From Sclerurus mexicanus (Eukaryota > Chordata > Aves > Passeriformes > Furnariidae): DNA of 64,000 nt. The position numbers and the translations under genes are program-made. Shown piece after piece: positions 36,341 to 48,800 of this stretch. The stretch is from positions 1,020,407-1,084,406 of the forward strand of contig VWZF01002968.1 in assembly GCA_013396755.1 (NCBI GenBank), given 5' to 3'. How positions within the stretch are numbered: the first letter of the stretch is position 1; every line of letters starts with the position of its first letter. The notes under the pieces are model-generated. The model saw nothing but the letters and a program-made list of their open reading frames with translations, searched no databases and was not told where the DNA came from.

Positions 36341-39300
36341 TACCACCCCGGCACTGTCTGCTGCTTTTTAGGAGCGTCGTGGTTTGGAGCAGGCTGCAGG
36401 ATGGGTTGTCTTACCCATCCGTAAGCTGGTGCGCTCAGTTTGATCACAGGTGTAACAGTGTGATGCTCTACTGCATTTTGGTGCCAAAACGATCTGTAAA
36501 AATGCTCCGGGTTCTTGTTTTGACCGTCTTAAGTGACCTTAGGATTTCTCTTTCTTTTAGGGTAGGCAGCATTGTAGGATCAGCGATCAAGAAACTAATG
36601 GCAAAACATCATCTGCCGGTTCGAATGACTTCAGTGATCCAGTTTACAAAGAAATAGCTATAACCAATGGTTATATCAACAGAATGACCAGAGAAGAGCT
36701 CAGAAGTAAGCTTGCGGAGTTCAAGCTTGAAACCAGGTTAGTCTTACTTGTAAACATTTTGATTTATCCTTGAGAGAGTAGAGCCATAAGGGATGATTAT
36801 TTTAAAGTTTAAAAGCTCAGCACAGACTGAAAAGCAGACACAGCACCAAACATCATTTATTTTATGTGCAGTCTTGATGCAGCTTTTGCTGTAGTATTAA
36901 TGCATATTAATACATACTGCCTAATGTATGCTATCTCAACTGGTAACCCAAAGAACTGAAACAATATGTGACTGTAGGATACTTCTCATCATGGTTTTGG
37001 TCAAGGGGGAAGGAAGAACTGCAGTGATTCTCAGGTGATGTTGCAGACCTTCAGCATATAGAAACTTGCTTCAGAACATAAATATTTTTGTTTATTATAC
37101 CATTATAGGTTTGATACTTGCTAGAAACTCTGTGGTGATGAGGCCCAGGATTAAGTCAATGCAGAGGACAGGTATCTTTTGGTGGAGAGTTTGCTACTCT
37201 GACGAGATGTGCTAGAATAATGTGATAAGATGAATGTATTATAACATAGATTTGTGCTCACTGGGGAGGAGGAAAGGGAATAGACTGTAGTTCCTGCTGT
37301 ATTGGAAATGACCTGCAAGACTGATGTTACTGTGGCCAGACAAATTTGAGATATTGTGTAGAAGGTCAACTGGGAAAAACAAAGTGTATTGTTTCTGTAG
37401 GCAGCAGTAATGAGGAAGCAGTGGTGGGGAATTAGCAAAGTGAGAAGCTCTGTAGGACAAGGGAGTATGAAAGGTGAGATGGAGTCTGAAAGGAAAAGTC
37501 TAGTTTTCTAGAGAAGACAGAGACTAGGGGAGAGGCTGTTCAGAGAAAAAAAAAGGAATTAGCAGAGATTGATTTCAATAGAATAAAAGACAAAAAACAG
37601 TGAGGAGGGAAGTGCAGCCTACTACGTCCAACACATCTGTCTGCAGATGTTCTGACTGCATAGCTTTTTTCAGTTCTTCCTTTGGTTAAATTAATTTAGT
37701 ACCTTAAGAGGAAAATAATTATCCTTACCTGAGAAAAGTTTTGGTAAAACAGGTTAAATTTTTACAGCTATTCAGCAGTTACTCTGATCTAAAAGTAAAA
37801 AGAAGAATTCAAATAGTGTATGGTGTGTTTATGGTTTCTTCCTAGGTTATAAGTTTTCTATTTGCATTTTTTTATTCAGTTGTAAATGCAGAAAGCTTTA
37901 AACTTCTCTTTTACCTAAGTGTGACTTTTTTTGTCAATATATTCAATTAAGTTAGTCAGACTCTGTCTTACCTGTAAACAAATACTGTGTCAGCTCTAAT
38001 GTAGAGAATTGAGCAGATTGCCACACAGCATCCTTTCCCTTGAGGGTATTGTGATAGCAGATCATCTCCTCTTTTCAACTTTTTTAATAAGTTTGGTGAA
38101 GAAAAAGGTAACTTCCCCCTCCATCAGCTCCCAGTACCGTCTCAGCTTTGAACAAACTGGTCATTGAATTAAACTAGATTAATAAACCAGAGTGAAGAAG
38201 AGTTACCTCTGCAGAAGCAGCTGTTCTCAAATGCAGGTTTAGTAGTCCAGTTTTTCCTTACGTATCAGTGGGCTGCTTTTCTGATAATACCTATTGCTAC
38301 AAGTATCTCTTACAGCTTCTGTGATTTCATTTGCAATGTGTAATTTTGGAAATAACTTCCTTCATAGAGTAAATTATCCTTGTTTTCTCGGCTCTGGTTT
38401 GGTACAGTGGCAGTTCTGGCATCTTCACTTGCATATTTGAATGTTTGTATTAAAAAAACAGTAAGTAACTTCAATCACTTGCCACTGCAGATTTATGTAT
38501 AGCCACAAACGTGAAAAGCAGGATCTTGACCAGGAATTTCTCTGACAACTAGAATCTTGAGTACTTTATTTTCATTGAGCTATGCAAGCTCAATTTTAAA
38601 TTTAAACTGAGAGGGTTTTAGCTGGATTCTGTGGTATCTGTGCCACTGATGCAGAAAGACCTTGACCCTGAGTCACTTGAGGCAGAGGGCACAAGGGAAT
38701 ACAAGTGAAGTAGTGTTGTTTCCAGGGCCAGAGATCATCTAGGAGCAATCTACAAAGACCCGGGCTTTGCAAAGTGTTTGGCTACTGAGTCTTGCAAAAG
38801 TAGAGGTGACTGCAGTGTCTCTGTGCTGTGCTTCCCAGATTGTCCCTGCTATCATGTTGATGTGTTAATTGTTGAGGGATATCTCAGCCTCTGTGTTATC
38901 CCAGATAATGGATTGTTAACTGTGCGATGAAGTTGAATTCAGACTTCATAAGTGCTGGTGTTCAAAATGAGGTTAACAAATTATGAACTTAAAAATGTTA
39001 AATACAACTTCAGTTTTACAATGGGGAAATAATTAAATGAGAGTGCAATCCTTGTCACTTATCTCTTTAGAGGAGTGAAAGATGTACTGAAAAAGAGACT
39101 GAAAAACTATTATAAGAAACAGAAGCTGATGCAGAAGGAGCACATTAGTGGAGACAGCTGCTATGACTACATCTGTGTTGTTGACTTTGAAGCAACATGT
39201 GAAGAAGGAAACCCACCTGAATTTGTACATGAAATAATTGAGTTTCCTGTTGTCTTAGTAAACACGCATACCCTGGAAATAGTAAGTGATGTAATTGCTG

Positions 39301-42300
39301 TGTTGGTTTGCTGTTCTTTGATGTAACTTCTTTGCATCTGAAAGTCTAGATTAGTTTTTAGGTAGATGTTGAACTTCATTGAAAGTAGCATACTTTTCTT
39401 TCGTAAATCCTATTCTCTGTACCTCTTAAGTACAAACAAAACTTTCTATTCTAAAAGTATCTGGAATAGATCCTTCTCCTGCTGGTGATTCCCTCTATTG
39501 ATATGAGTTTCTCAGTCATCCATGCCTGTTCCTTCCCGCCCTTTCTTTAGCTGCTTTAAGATCTACAAATCTATTTGTAGGACTCAAGGGATTCATCATA
39601 ATCAAAAATTAGCAAATTTTGTGGTCCTGTGTGAGGCAATCTAGAAGACACTAATATAGAGGTCTAGAAAGTGAGGTTGAGTGAACTCTGCGTCTTGTCA
39701 GGCTAGACTGTTTCCACAATGTAGCTGACAGATTTGACAGCTGTGTAACCTGATTTTAAACATATTCTGTAGGCATTTGGCAGCTTAAGTGCTCTGTTCC
39801 AGTACAGCTTTCTTTTAGGAAGAACTTCTTACTGTCTAACTGAAACTGAGTGACTAAGTGAAACAGAGGATGTGCACACGTCTCTGACTAATGGTCCATA
39901 TATTAGGAACTAAGAGGAAAAGGATTTCCAGTAATCATTGTGATGCTACATGAGAGCATAGCTGCATGTGTGACTAATTGCACAGAGGACTGTGCAGATT
40001 ACCAAGATTGTTTTTATGACCTTTAGAGTGGTAGGAAACACCGTGGTTTTTCCCTCTGTCCCAAAGGGTTTGTGCTGTTTTAGCAGCGGGGATTTGGGGC
40101 TTGCTTTTTGCCATGAAACTTGCCTGCAGTCTTCACTCTTGTGTTGCTCAGTTTCCCAGAGTGAGGTCGTGTTTATCTTTGTGTGGCATCCAGAGGTGTA
40201 GGACTTGAATGCAGCCTCTGAGATGTACAGCCTCTTGCCTTCCTTGAAGTATGAGTGAGCCTTTAGACACCACCTAAAAAGCATAAGGCTTTCTTTGCTC
40301 ATGCCTCACTTCTTTTTTCCTTACTTACACTCTCCTTTTCCCAAATCATCCCCTTTTTTTGCAGTCTGCCCTCCCCTCTTAAATCCATATTCCTGATCTT
40401 TGGTGCCTACTGGCTGAGAGGAAGGACGTGTTCGAGTTGGAAAGCCATTCTTTCCCTTAGGAATCTGATGATGGCCAGTCAAGAGGCTCATATTGGCTCA
40501 GGAGGTACACACTCCTTTTTGCCTCCAGCAGGAAAAGTAGCTGCTATTACCTTTGGGCTGTAGACAGGCTGGAGAAGTTGCCTTGCAGGCTACACATTGT
40601 GCTACAGCAGTGTGTTTGATTCTCTCATTACAGGAGGATACCTTTCAGCAATATGTGAAGCCGGAGATTAATCCCAAGCTTTCAAATTTCTGCATCAGTC
40701 TGACAGGAATAACCCAGGTAATTTGCACTTTCATTTCTTCAGGAAAAAAAGAGGTGTGGTATTGATGTTTTCAGACTGGTAATCTTAAATGGTAATCTTT
40801 CATGGTCATTTTTCTGTAAAGCCTATTTTCTTAATCCTTTCCCCCCCCCCTCCTAATTATCACAGAATTGATTTCACTACATTGGTCATTTTGCAGGGAA
40901 AAGCATTCACTTTGTAATTCATGTGTAGAAATGTAATCTTTAGCAGAGGAATGCACCTTTTGAATTGCATTGGTTCTCTTCTAAGATTTTTATTCTAGAG
41001 GTTTTAGAGTCTTAGGGATGGCAATGGCCTGTGGTCAAGAAACTTGAGCAGGAGCCTGGGAAACAAACTCAAAAGTTCAACTGCTGACTAACCTTGTTAC
41101 CTTTGCAGAACATATTAGGAGGTTGGCTCTTTTAATAGTGTTTTTGTGGTGCTATTTTTTAAGTTTAGAAAAATCTGTCCAGTTGTCTGTCAATGTGTGA
41201 TCTGGTTTTCTAAAGATTTGGGTGAAGGCAACTTTGTCAGTATCCATATACCAGTATAGTTTTTACATTTCATGCTGGTTTTTGGTTTTTTTTCTGAAAA
41301 ATGTTCCTCACTTTGGGATTTTTTTTTTTATTCTCTCAGGACATTGTTGATAAAGCTGATGCTTTTCCTCAAGTTCTACAGAATGTCATAGAGTGGATGA
41401 GACAGCGAGAACTGGGAACGAAGTATAGCTATTCCATGTTGACAGATGGGTATGTCCTTGTGCAGCCTTCAGCACAATCTAAAACTGCGAACTCATGTTT
41501 AATGTTTGTGAGAGTGTTGTTAAAAGGTGGATCGGGACACTGCCGTGTTGCTGTTTTATTTTGATTGAAGCTTTTGGGAAAATGAGGAAAGCTGAACTAA
41601 ATTTGAAATGAAGCTTAAATCCATCAGATGGCGCCATTTCTTTCCTAGCGGTCTGTATGCAACCAAGGGCTTTTGAACAGAGTTCTTATCCTTCGTTGTT
41701 GCTGTCATTCTCCATTTACGTCTAGCATTCAGATAGCTCATAATACCTGAAAATAACACTGTGCAGTTTCAGTTCTAAGCAACTTCTGTGCTCTGAGACT
41801 TCAGAAATGTGTGGTGGTTGTGTTAAACTAGCCTCTCTGTGTGTTAATGTTAATATATCCTGCGTATTTTGCCAGAAAACAATAGTGGATTGTGATGTGT
41901 ATGGAACAAGGAGAAATGGCTATCACAGAAACTTCTCAGCTTTGGCTTAGAGGGCTGTGGCTCTGGTGGGTCCCAGCTCTGACAAGCTTTGTGTGTGAGG
42001 GATTTGCTAGTCCCTTGAACTGCCAGTTGAACTTCCCCTCTCACGAGATCTGTGTGGAAAATCAAGTCCATAATGACTGCAAAGTGAACAGCTCATGAGG
42101 TCTAGATACATCTATGGTGCAATATTGTTCTTGTGATCGTAGCTTTGTTATATGGTGAAATACAGTGTTTGAGCCTTGTCTTATATAGCACTGGCCAGGA
42201 AATTTTTTTGCAGCTGATGCTTGTCTTTTAGCTGTGAAACATTACTATTCTGTTAACATACCTGCTTTCCTCATTCTCTTGGAATGAGGGATATAAGTAG

Positions 42301-45160
42301 GACAGGGAGTTTTTAACATGAGCTGTGTTGAGGTAAATGATGCATTTTCATGTTTGCCTGCAGTAGGAGTTCATAAACTCAAACTGGACTTTATGAAAAA
42401 AGAGTGTGAGGAATCTTAGTACAACTTCCTAACACTTCTGTCAAGTAAAACACAGATAAATATAGTATGAGTAGTTTGAAAAATAATGTATCATAGTTAG
42501 ATGAATGGATACATAACTAAAGTTTTTTAACTAACCTAACTAAATTAACAAGTGAGAAACTATTTTTGGTCGTGAGACATTTTTGTCAAAGTTCCTGAAG
42601 ATTCAGACAGTTACTGTGGTCACAGGCCCTTTCTGGTTAATAACCTGTATCACTGAAATGTTGCTGTGTCCCATGTGAATAGTGAAGCCATTTAAAAAGC
42701 TGTTACACAAGACAGTATAGATCCATGTACACCTTAAAAATAAATTCACATAATGCCATTCCGATTTTAATTAATTTAGGGAACTGTGGTACATTCCATT
42801 TGACTAATTTTAACCTGTGTTTACATTGCTGTCTTTGGAAACAATAGGGAATTAAAAAAAGAAAATGCTAAAGTAAAAGTAGTCCAAGACTGGTTGTATT
42901 ACTGGGCCTAAATATCTCTGGAATTCCCCTCCAGAGGAATCTCTCGGTGAAATTCTTTAAGGAAAATAGATGCAGTGAAATCTCTGTCATATAGGTGGGA
43001 TTGCATAAACAGCTAAAATAGATAGGAAGAAAAGCTTTATTTTAGCTTGAAGCTTACAGACTTGTTGGAGTAGTTCTCTTCAGGAGAGCAGACTACAAGT
43101 GCATAGGATTACCTTTTGATCTTTTCATAAAGATCTGGTTTCTCATAAAACTAAGTGCAGTCGTGTTTCAATAACTACATGAAGTAGAGAGATGCACGGA
43201 TATCCGAGTAATCAGGAAAATTTAAGGTGTTGCTTGCTTCGCCAAGGGCTGAGTAAGCATCTAATTTATGAGCAGCTTTTGGAGTAGATGTGGTAGATGG
43301 AGTAGTGGGTGCACTATTTTTTGTTTTAACCATTCTGGACCTGAAACCATCCTGATGAAAGTCTCGCTCATGTCATTATTTTTTCCCCATGTTTAACTAA
43401 TTAATATTAAAAAATCCCATACCGTGGCTATAGCAAAAGAGCTTTTCCTAAACTGTTTTCCCTCTATTGATCACAAAGACAAGACAGCTCTTAGTACTTC
43501 AACTATGCAATATGTAGAATACAGGATTATGTATTACTAATGTTTTTGTCTTTTCACTTTTTAAGATCATGGGATATGAGTAAATTTTTGAACATCCAGT
43601 GCCGTATTAGCCGTATCAAATACCCTTCTTTTGCCAAAAAGTGGATCAATATTCGGAAATCATATGGGAACTTCTATAAGGTTTGTATAAACTGTTGTTT
43701 CTCTTACAGGAAAATTTGATTTATAAGTCTAGAATGTTCTGTTGTGCTTGTCATCTCTACTTGTGTAGTATAAAATTGTAATACTTAAAGTAGTTGCCTG
43801 GGGCCTAATTTTCAAATGTGTTTCGTGTCCAGATCTCATTTCACTAATTGAAGATCATATAATCTACTGCATTTTGATTTTAATCTTGTTTTTAAGCGTC
43901 AGGATGTACTCTGTGAAGGATTGTGTAAAAATGTCATACTGGCCATTTTAGATCAAGTGTGTCTTGATGTAGTTCAGCTGAAAAGACTCTGTATTGATTT
44001 TTCAATTATTTTTTCCTGTTTTCATGTAATACACTACAGAACTAATTTGCACCACTACCCTCAGATAGTCTTGACTTCTGGCAGTGTAACGAGGACAGAG
44101 AAAGATTAGGACATATCTACAGTGGAGTTGCATATTGCCAGATTTTGGCAACTGTGCTGTTGCCATTCTGCCTGGCTATTAAATCCATTAGTATGGTGCA
44201 ATATCCTGGAATTTGTTGTGTCCCATGTTCCCCCACCCCAACCACCACCATCACCAAAAGAGCCAGCTAAAGTTTTCATTTAAAGTTATCCTTTTGTTTT
44301 TGTTTGATGTTTCCAAAGAACAAGTGCACATTTAGTAGTTAACCAAGAGAAGACTTGGGGCTTTAGTGGTATTGCACTTTGTATGGGTAAGTCAGTGAAG
44401 TTTCTTTATCTGTTCATGCTGTTGGTCATCCATGTAAACATGGGCTGCTATAGGTGTTGCTAATCTGTTCCTGTGGTACTTGGAGGCATTCAGGAACTTG
44501 ATGTCAGTGAGAATCAGGAGCCTGGTCCTTCTTTAATCACTTAGCATTTAAAAGGAAAACCAAAATCTGATTCCCTCTGCAATGCCAAAGCAGGTGTAAT
44601 TTGTTTTTAATGAAGATTGTTAAACCCATCTAGGGCATGGCCTTCACCCTTGCTGGGTGCATCTTGAGCTGGGCTGGTGAGAGGCTCTTGACATCATCCT
44701 GAGTCTAGACAAGCTCCTATTGACTATGTGTCCTTTGTAAAACTGAGAGTGTCTGTCTCAGCAAGGTGCTTTGAAGTTAAATCATTAGTGATCTGACAGA
44801 AGGCAACATGAAAGTAGTATGTGACTTAAGTAGACTTAAAATCTGCATGTGCTTCTACTGGACCGTGTTAGATTAAAAAGAACTTAATCCTGGAATGTTG
44901 CTCACTTTCTCCATCAGGTTCCTAGGAACCAGACCAAGCTGACAATCATGCTTGAAAATCTGGGCATGAATTATGATGGGAGACCTCACTGTGGACTTGA
45001 TGACTCTAAAAACATTGCAAGGATAGCTATAAGGATGCTGCAGGATGGCTGTGACCTGCGGGTGAATGAGAGAATTCATGGTGGACAGCTGATGACAGTC
45101 TCCTCCTCAGCCCCCTTAGAGGGAGCCCCTGCTCCACAGATGCCCCGCTACAGAAACTAG
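36169..45160 (+). CDS. ERI1: ERI1, 3'-5' exoribonuclease 1 (exons 36169-36182?, 36561-36736, 39071-39281, 40634-40717, 41340-41449, 43566-43680, 44918-45160)
   Basis: ERI1 is a DEDDh-family Mg-dependent 3'-5' exoribonuclease. It degrades siRNA ends, trims the 3' stem-loop of replication-dependent histone mRNAs together with SLBP, and matures the 3' end of 5.8S rRNA, in cytoplasm and nucleolus. Exons 2-7 give 312 residues. Human ERI1 has 349 (recalled), leaving about 37 for exon 1, most of which is lost at the N in 36168. A SAP domain (EELRSKLAEFKLETRG...LKKRLKNYY) spans exons 2-3. Catalytic residues are all present: Asp and Glu in DFEAT (GAC 39183, GAA 39189), Asp in SWDMSK (GAT 43573), His and Asp in HCGLDDSKN (CAC 44987, GAC 45002). 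All junctions keep frame and use GT-AG. No embedded gene was seen in its introns. Confidence 0.97.
36561..36736 (+). CDS. ERI1: ERI1 exon 2 (N-terminal linker and start of SAP domain)
   Basis: The acceptor CTTTCTTTTAG ends at 36560 and the donor GTTAGT starts at 36737. The reading GRQHCRISDQETNG then SNDFSDPVYKEIAITNG continues into NRMTREELRSKLAEFKLET, very close to human ERI1. The exon ends in phase 2. An alternative AG at 36564-36565 would shorten it by five bases and change the required phase. Confidence 0.95.
39071..39281 (+). CDS. ERI1: ERI1 exon 3 (end of SAP domain, Exo I motif)
   Basis: The acceptor ATCTCTTTAG and donor ATA|GTAAGT are both strong. It encodes GVKDVLKKRLKNYYKKQKLM, then the exonuclease Exo I motif DFEATCEEG with the first two catalytic acids, and ends NTHTLEI in phase 0. 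Confidence 0.97.
40634..40717 (+). CDS. ERI1: ERI1 exon 4
   Basis: 28 codons from EDTFQQYVKPEINPKL to FCISLTGITQ, between CATTACAG and CAG|GTAATT, phase 0 at both ends. Confidence 0.97.
41340..41449 (+). CDS. ERI1: ERI1 exon 5
   Basis: Encodes DIVDKADAFPQVLQNVIEW to YSMLTDG, between ATTCTCTCAG and GG|GTATGT. It ends in phase 2 inside the Gly codon before SWDMSK. Confidence 0.97.
43566..43680 (+). CDS. ERI1: ERI1 exon 6 (Exo II motif)
   Basis: Begins with the last base of the split Gly codon, then SWDMSKFLNIQC with the third catalytic acid (GAT at 43573), and ends KSYGNFYK in phase 0. The donor is AAG|GTTTGT, slightly weaker than its neighbours. Confidence 0.97.
44918..45160 (+). CDS. ERI1: ERI1 exon 7 (Exo III motif and C-terminus)
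   Basis: The acceptor TTTCTCCATCAG ends at 44917. The exon encodes VPRNQTKLTIMLENLGMNYD, then HCGLDDSKNIARIA with the catalytic His and last Asp, and ends PQMPRYRN with TAG at 45158-45160. The C-terminal length agrees with the human protein. Confidence 0.97.
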   Translation, partial: VPRNQTKLTIMLENLGMNYDGRPHCGLDDSKNIARIAIRMLQDGCDLRVNERIHGGQLMTVSSSAPLEGAPAPQMPRYRN

Positions 45161-45295
45161 CAGTTCAGGGGCCCTGCCTCAGGAACTGCCCTCAGATATC
45201 TGCTTAAGACTGTGTAGAGTTTATTAAACAGCCACCTCTGCCAGCTTGTCTGCCATGCAGAATTCTAAAGCACCTTAACTAATCATCTCCATTGG

Positions 45296-45301
45296 AATAA
45301 A
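45296..45301 (+). terminator. ERI1: Poly(A) signal AATAAA, ERI1 proximal
   Basis: Canonical hexamer 136 bases after the stop codon, followed by a T-rich stretch at 45338-45352. Confidence 0.6.
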
Positions 45302-45769
45302 GAGGAGCATGGAAGCTCTTTGAATCCTGTTGCAGCAATTTTATTTTTTTTATACTGATGATTTTTGTTGTTTCAAACTTTGCTAGAAATAAGGATGATA
45401 CGCAGAATCCAGGCAGAGCATTAAGCTTTTGAGAACCTGTAATTTAAACACCTGCAAAGATGGATTGGGCTTGTGTGCTGCCTTTCCACCCCAGCCTGTG
45501 GGTAGTATTTATTCCCTGTGCTGTGCTCTAATCATATCTAGCATCTGCTTATTCATTGCACACAAATAAGCCATTGCTGGAAGAAGTGAAATAGCAAGTG
45601 GTTGGGCTGGCCTTTCTTGATAAGGCACTCTTCCTGCCAATTTTTTTTGTTTTTTTACAAAGTCTAGGAGAAATGGGAGCCTGCTCATCAATTCTAAAGC
45701 AGTGTGGGGGGCTTTTCCTTAAGGGATATGTTTGTCTGCTTCCCCATCAAATAGAACATCTATGTATTG

Positions 45770-45775
45770 AATAAA
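45770..45775 (+). terminator. ERI1: Poly(A) signal AATAAA, ERI1 distal
   Basis: Canonical hexamer in TATTGAATAAAAATTTTG, about 610 bases after the stop codon, with T-rich sequence just downstream (near 45803). Confidence 0.55.
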
Positions 45776-45800
45776 AATTTTGTTAATGCAGTATGATAGT

Positions 45801-48800
45801 ATTTTTTTAACCTGTGTTTCAAAAGAGAAGGTTCTTCAGATTTTCACTTCGAGGATCACGTCCCCTCTTCCTCCTATACTCATAGTTGCCCTTCATTTAA
45901 TGCCACTTTTAGACACTGTGAGCCATTTGGGCTTAAAAATGAGTGAAGTAAAAGTAAGTTCAAAGCATGCCAGATTGTCAAAATTTTCTGCTCTGTGATT
46001 ATTACGTAGAACAAGACAGGAAGCTTCTTGTTCATGCCTAAGGACATGCTCAACTGTTTTTGGTATCTTCTTGTGCTTCTGCCACCATGAAGCTATGCCT
46101 TTATCTCAAAATCTAATGTTGGAAGATTAATATAATTTTATTAGTAAAGGCCACAGCTAATTACTAACAACTTCTGCTTTCTTCCCAGGCCTCAGATAAG
46201 GTGATTTTTAAATGAGGCCGAAGTGTTAATTTATTTTGTCTCCATGGACTGTTACAAGGTACAACATCATGTGATCAGCTTGGCATTAAAATGGCTTGCA
46301 CCAGAAAGTGGAATGATTCATTTTGGTTGCTCTTATTAAAAAAAAATAATAAAAGTTAGTTTGATATCCCTGTATTACAATTCATTCGTTCTACCAGTTT
46401 ACATTCAGGAAATAAAATAACCAGTTAATAAAGCTTCATTGGGAACATTCACTCTTTGACTAATCAAACTCTTCCCAGCCCCCCTTTGCTCTTTGACTAT
46501 TAAATCACATCTATGGAAACGTGAAAACTTATTTTAAATTCATATAAGAGGGAAAAGCATTGGCCAATTCTCAGTTACTTCATATATTGTCTTTCCAGAG
46601 TCACAGATTTGGATAAGACAACTGCATTAACTGCTTTAGAATTATAAGGAGTTTTTTGTTTGTTTCTTTGTTTCTTCCCTGAAAGAAAATACTTGTTCTA
46701 CTTGTAGTGTTTTATTGAAATTAACAGTTTCTTTCTGTAGCCGCAATTTATGGATTTTCAGAAGGATAAAATCCAAATCTTTTATATGCCTACTCCTGAA
46801 ATACCGTTTCTTGGTCAGGCCATATTTTGTACAAATTCTTATGTATGTGCTTATCACTGTAGCAACCATAGTATCCTCTTTTCTGAAGAACTGTGGTAAT
46901 TTCCTTTTTTTTGGTCCCTGAGTTACTGTTGTGCAGGATTCTGTGATGAAATCAAGTCTAGCTCAGCAGATCTCCCTTTGGCAGGCTGGCAGTCAGACAC
47001 TTTATCACTAGTCTTTTATTTACAGATCTGCAACCAGACTCACAGTCTAATGAAAAACTTCTGTTTGTTACAGATTATACTACAGGTTGCATAAGAGCTG
47101 TTGTAATTTTACATCATTTATTTTAAGTACAGAGTTGTTTATTTTTGTTAAATAACTTCAAAAAGATATTTTGAGATAAGGGTTAAATAATAATTGCTTT
47201 CTGTTTGCTGCTTGAGTAGGTTGGGGGGTGGTTTTTTGTGTCAATGAGCTGCATAAATCTGTAAAATCATTCCAGATGCTATTTTGTCTAAGTTGGATTG
47301 ATGTAAGCTGTAACTATTTTCACAGAATATTTGATTCTGTGATTTTGGGATGAAGTGAATTTTAACGTTTGCTGGTTTGCTTGAAATGTAAACAAACTTA
47401 TTAAAATAATTTTGTATTTTGAAATATGTCAGGTACTGAATTGGACTACAAAGTATGAGATGATTTCAGCAGTCTTGGAGGTCTAGATGTTGGCACAGCT
47501 CATTATTAGTCTTCTCTGGTGGACTAGCAACATTGCCGTGGCTAGGTGGCTTAAATCTCATGCATGTGACTAGTTCACAACACTCAGTAAAGGATGAATT
47601 TTTCTGGTTGATTTCTACCATGGAGGAAGGAGGCATTTAAGAGAAAAAAATGTGGTATGGTGCTTTTCCTAGTGATGCTTGTGTTCAGCCAAACTATGTT
47701 TTTTCAGGTTGATCTCATTTGTTTGTCCAGAGAAATTTGCTTAGTGCATCTGCTCTTATGAATATTTTAATTTATTAGAGGAGTCATCCCATGGTGGAAA
47801 AAATAACTGACAACTATGTACAAAACAATCTCGTTTTTATCCAGAAGTAAAGCATGCAGACATTACCCTGTTAATAGAGTAAGAGGGCTTGTTTTGTTGT
47901 TGTTTTTTATTTCATATTTCAGGAGCTGTACTTGAGCAATTCTACGCTACTGCAGACAGCCTTTGTAGAACAGTAGCAAACTTTAAACAAAGGAATTGCA
48001 GACTAATTTCAACATGAGTGCCTTCAAGTAGATTTCTTAATATGTATTTATGTGAATGTGAGAGGATTTCACAGAATCTTGGGGTTATGTTAGGAAAAAA
48101 GGTTTCTCAGGTTAAAGAGCAATAGCCTCTCTGTCTCAGTGAGTAAATGGAAAGAAGTCACTACAGTTTGTACCCTCCCATCAACCTGCCAGTGAGGTAC
48201 AGCTACAGGGACAACTCACAGCAGGTCAGTTGTCCACAGAAACTGCTCCTATCTGTGCTTGTCTTACAATAAGGTAATTTAATAATTTAGTTTAACAAGG
48301 TAGTTGTTTTCATATTTTGTTGGAAATTACCATTGCAATGAGGAGGGGGCAGTTCTCAGCAGTGGAAGTAACTAAAAACCTCTGTTCATCTTGAGTTGAA
48401 TTCTCATGTCCTTGGAGAGCTTCACTGCAGGCCTTCACCACTCTCTGGTGACCTTGCAAAAGCAGTGTTTTTTGCACTCATTTTCTCTCACACTACACTT
48501 CCCATGGCTGTTTTTTAGTCCTTTTCCCTTTTTCTTTCACTAATGAACTTTTGTCTCCTATGGAAACAAGTTTGTGCTAGATAAGATCTTCGTATACTCT
48601 TTCGAATCTGAGAAAAAAAGAATACCAACCAACAGGCCCTTTATAAAGAAATTGGAAGTCTTACCTGTGGAGGATAGGTGCCAAGAAACCCACTTCTTGA
48701 CTGCAGGCTTTTGAAACAGGTTAAATGTATAGAACATCATTCTGTTGCAGCCAAGTCCATTCTAGCCCCCTCTCAAGGACTTTGTGTTGGGCAGCGCCAT

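Larger units (their letters stand above)
45161..45800 (+). other. ERI1: ERI1 3' untranslated region (end uncertain)
   Basis: Non-coding sequence directly after the ERI1 stop, with two AATAAA signals. A longer 3' UTR reaching further AATAAA motifs (for example 46348) cannot be excluded from sequence alone. Confidence 0.65.

Noticed and set aside
35885..36447. Minus-strand open frames of 153 and 141 codons
   Set aside because: They lie across the CpG island and the N, are rich in Pro, Arg and Ala from base composition, and resemble nothing known.
36164..36657. Open frames through the CpG island into ERI1 exon 2 sequence (86 and 151 codons)
   Set aside because: They read intron 1 and use a frame different from the ERI1 exon 2 frame, so they cannot encode the ERI1 N-terminus.
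48069..48125. Possible antisense CR1 3' end (TTTCACAGAATC)
   Set aside because: Only about ten bases agree with the CR1 terminus and the following sequence does not continue the match.
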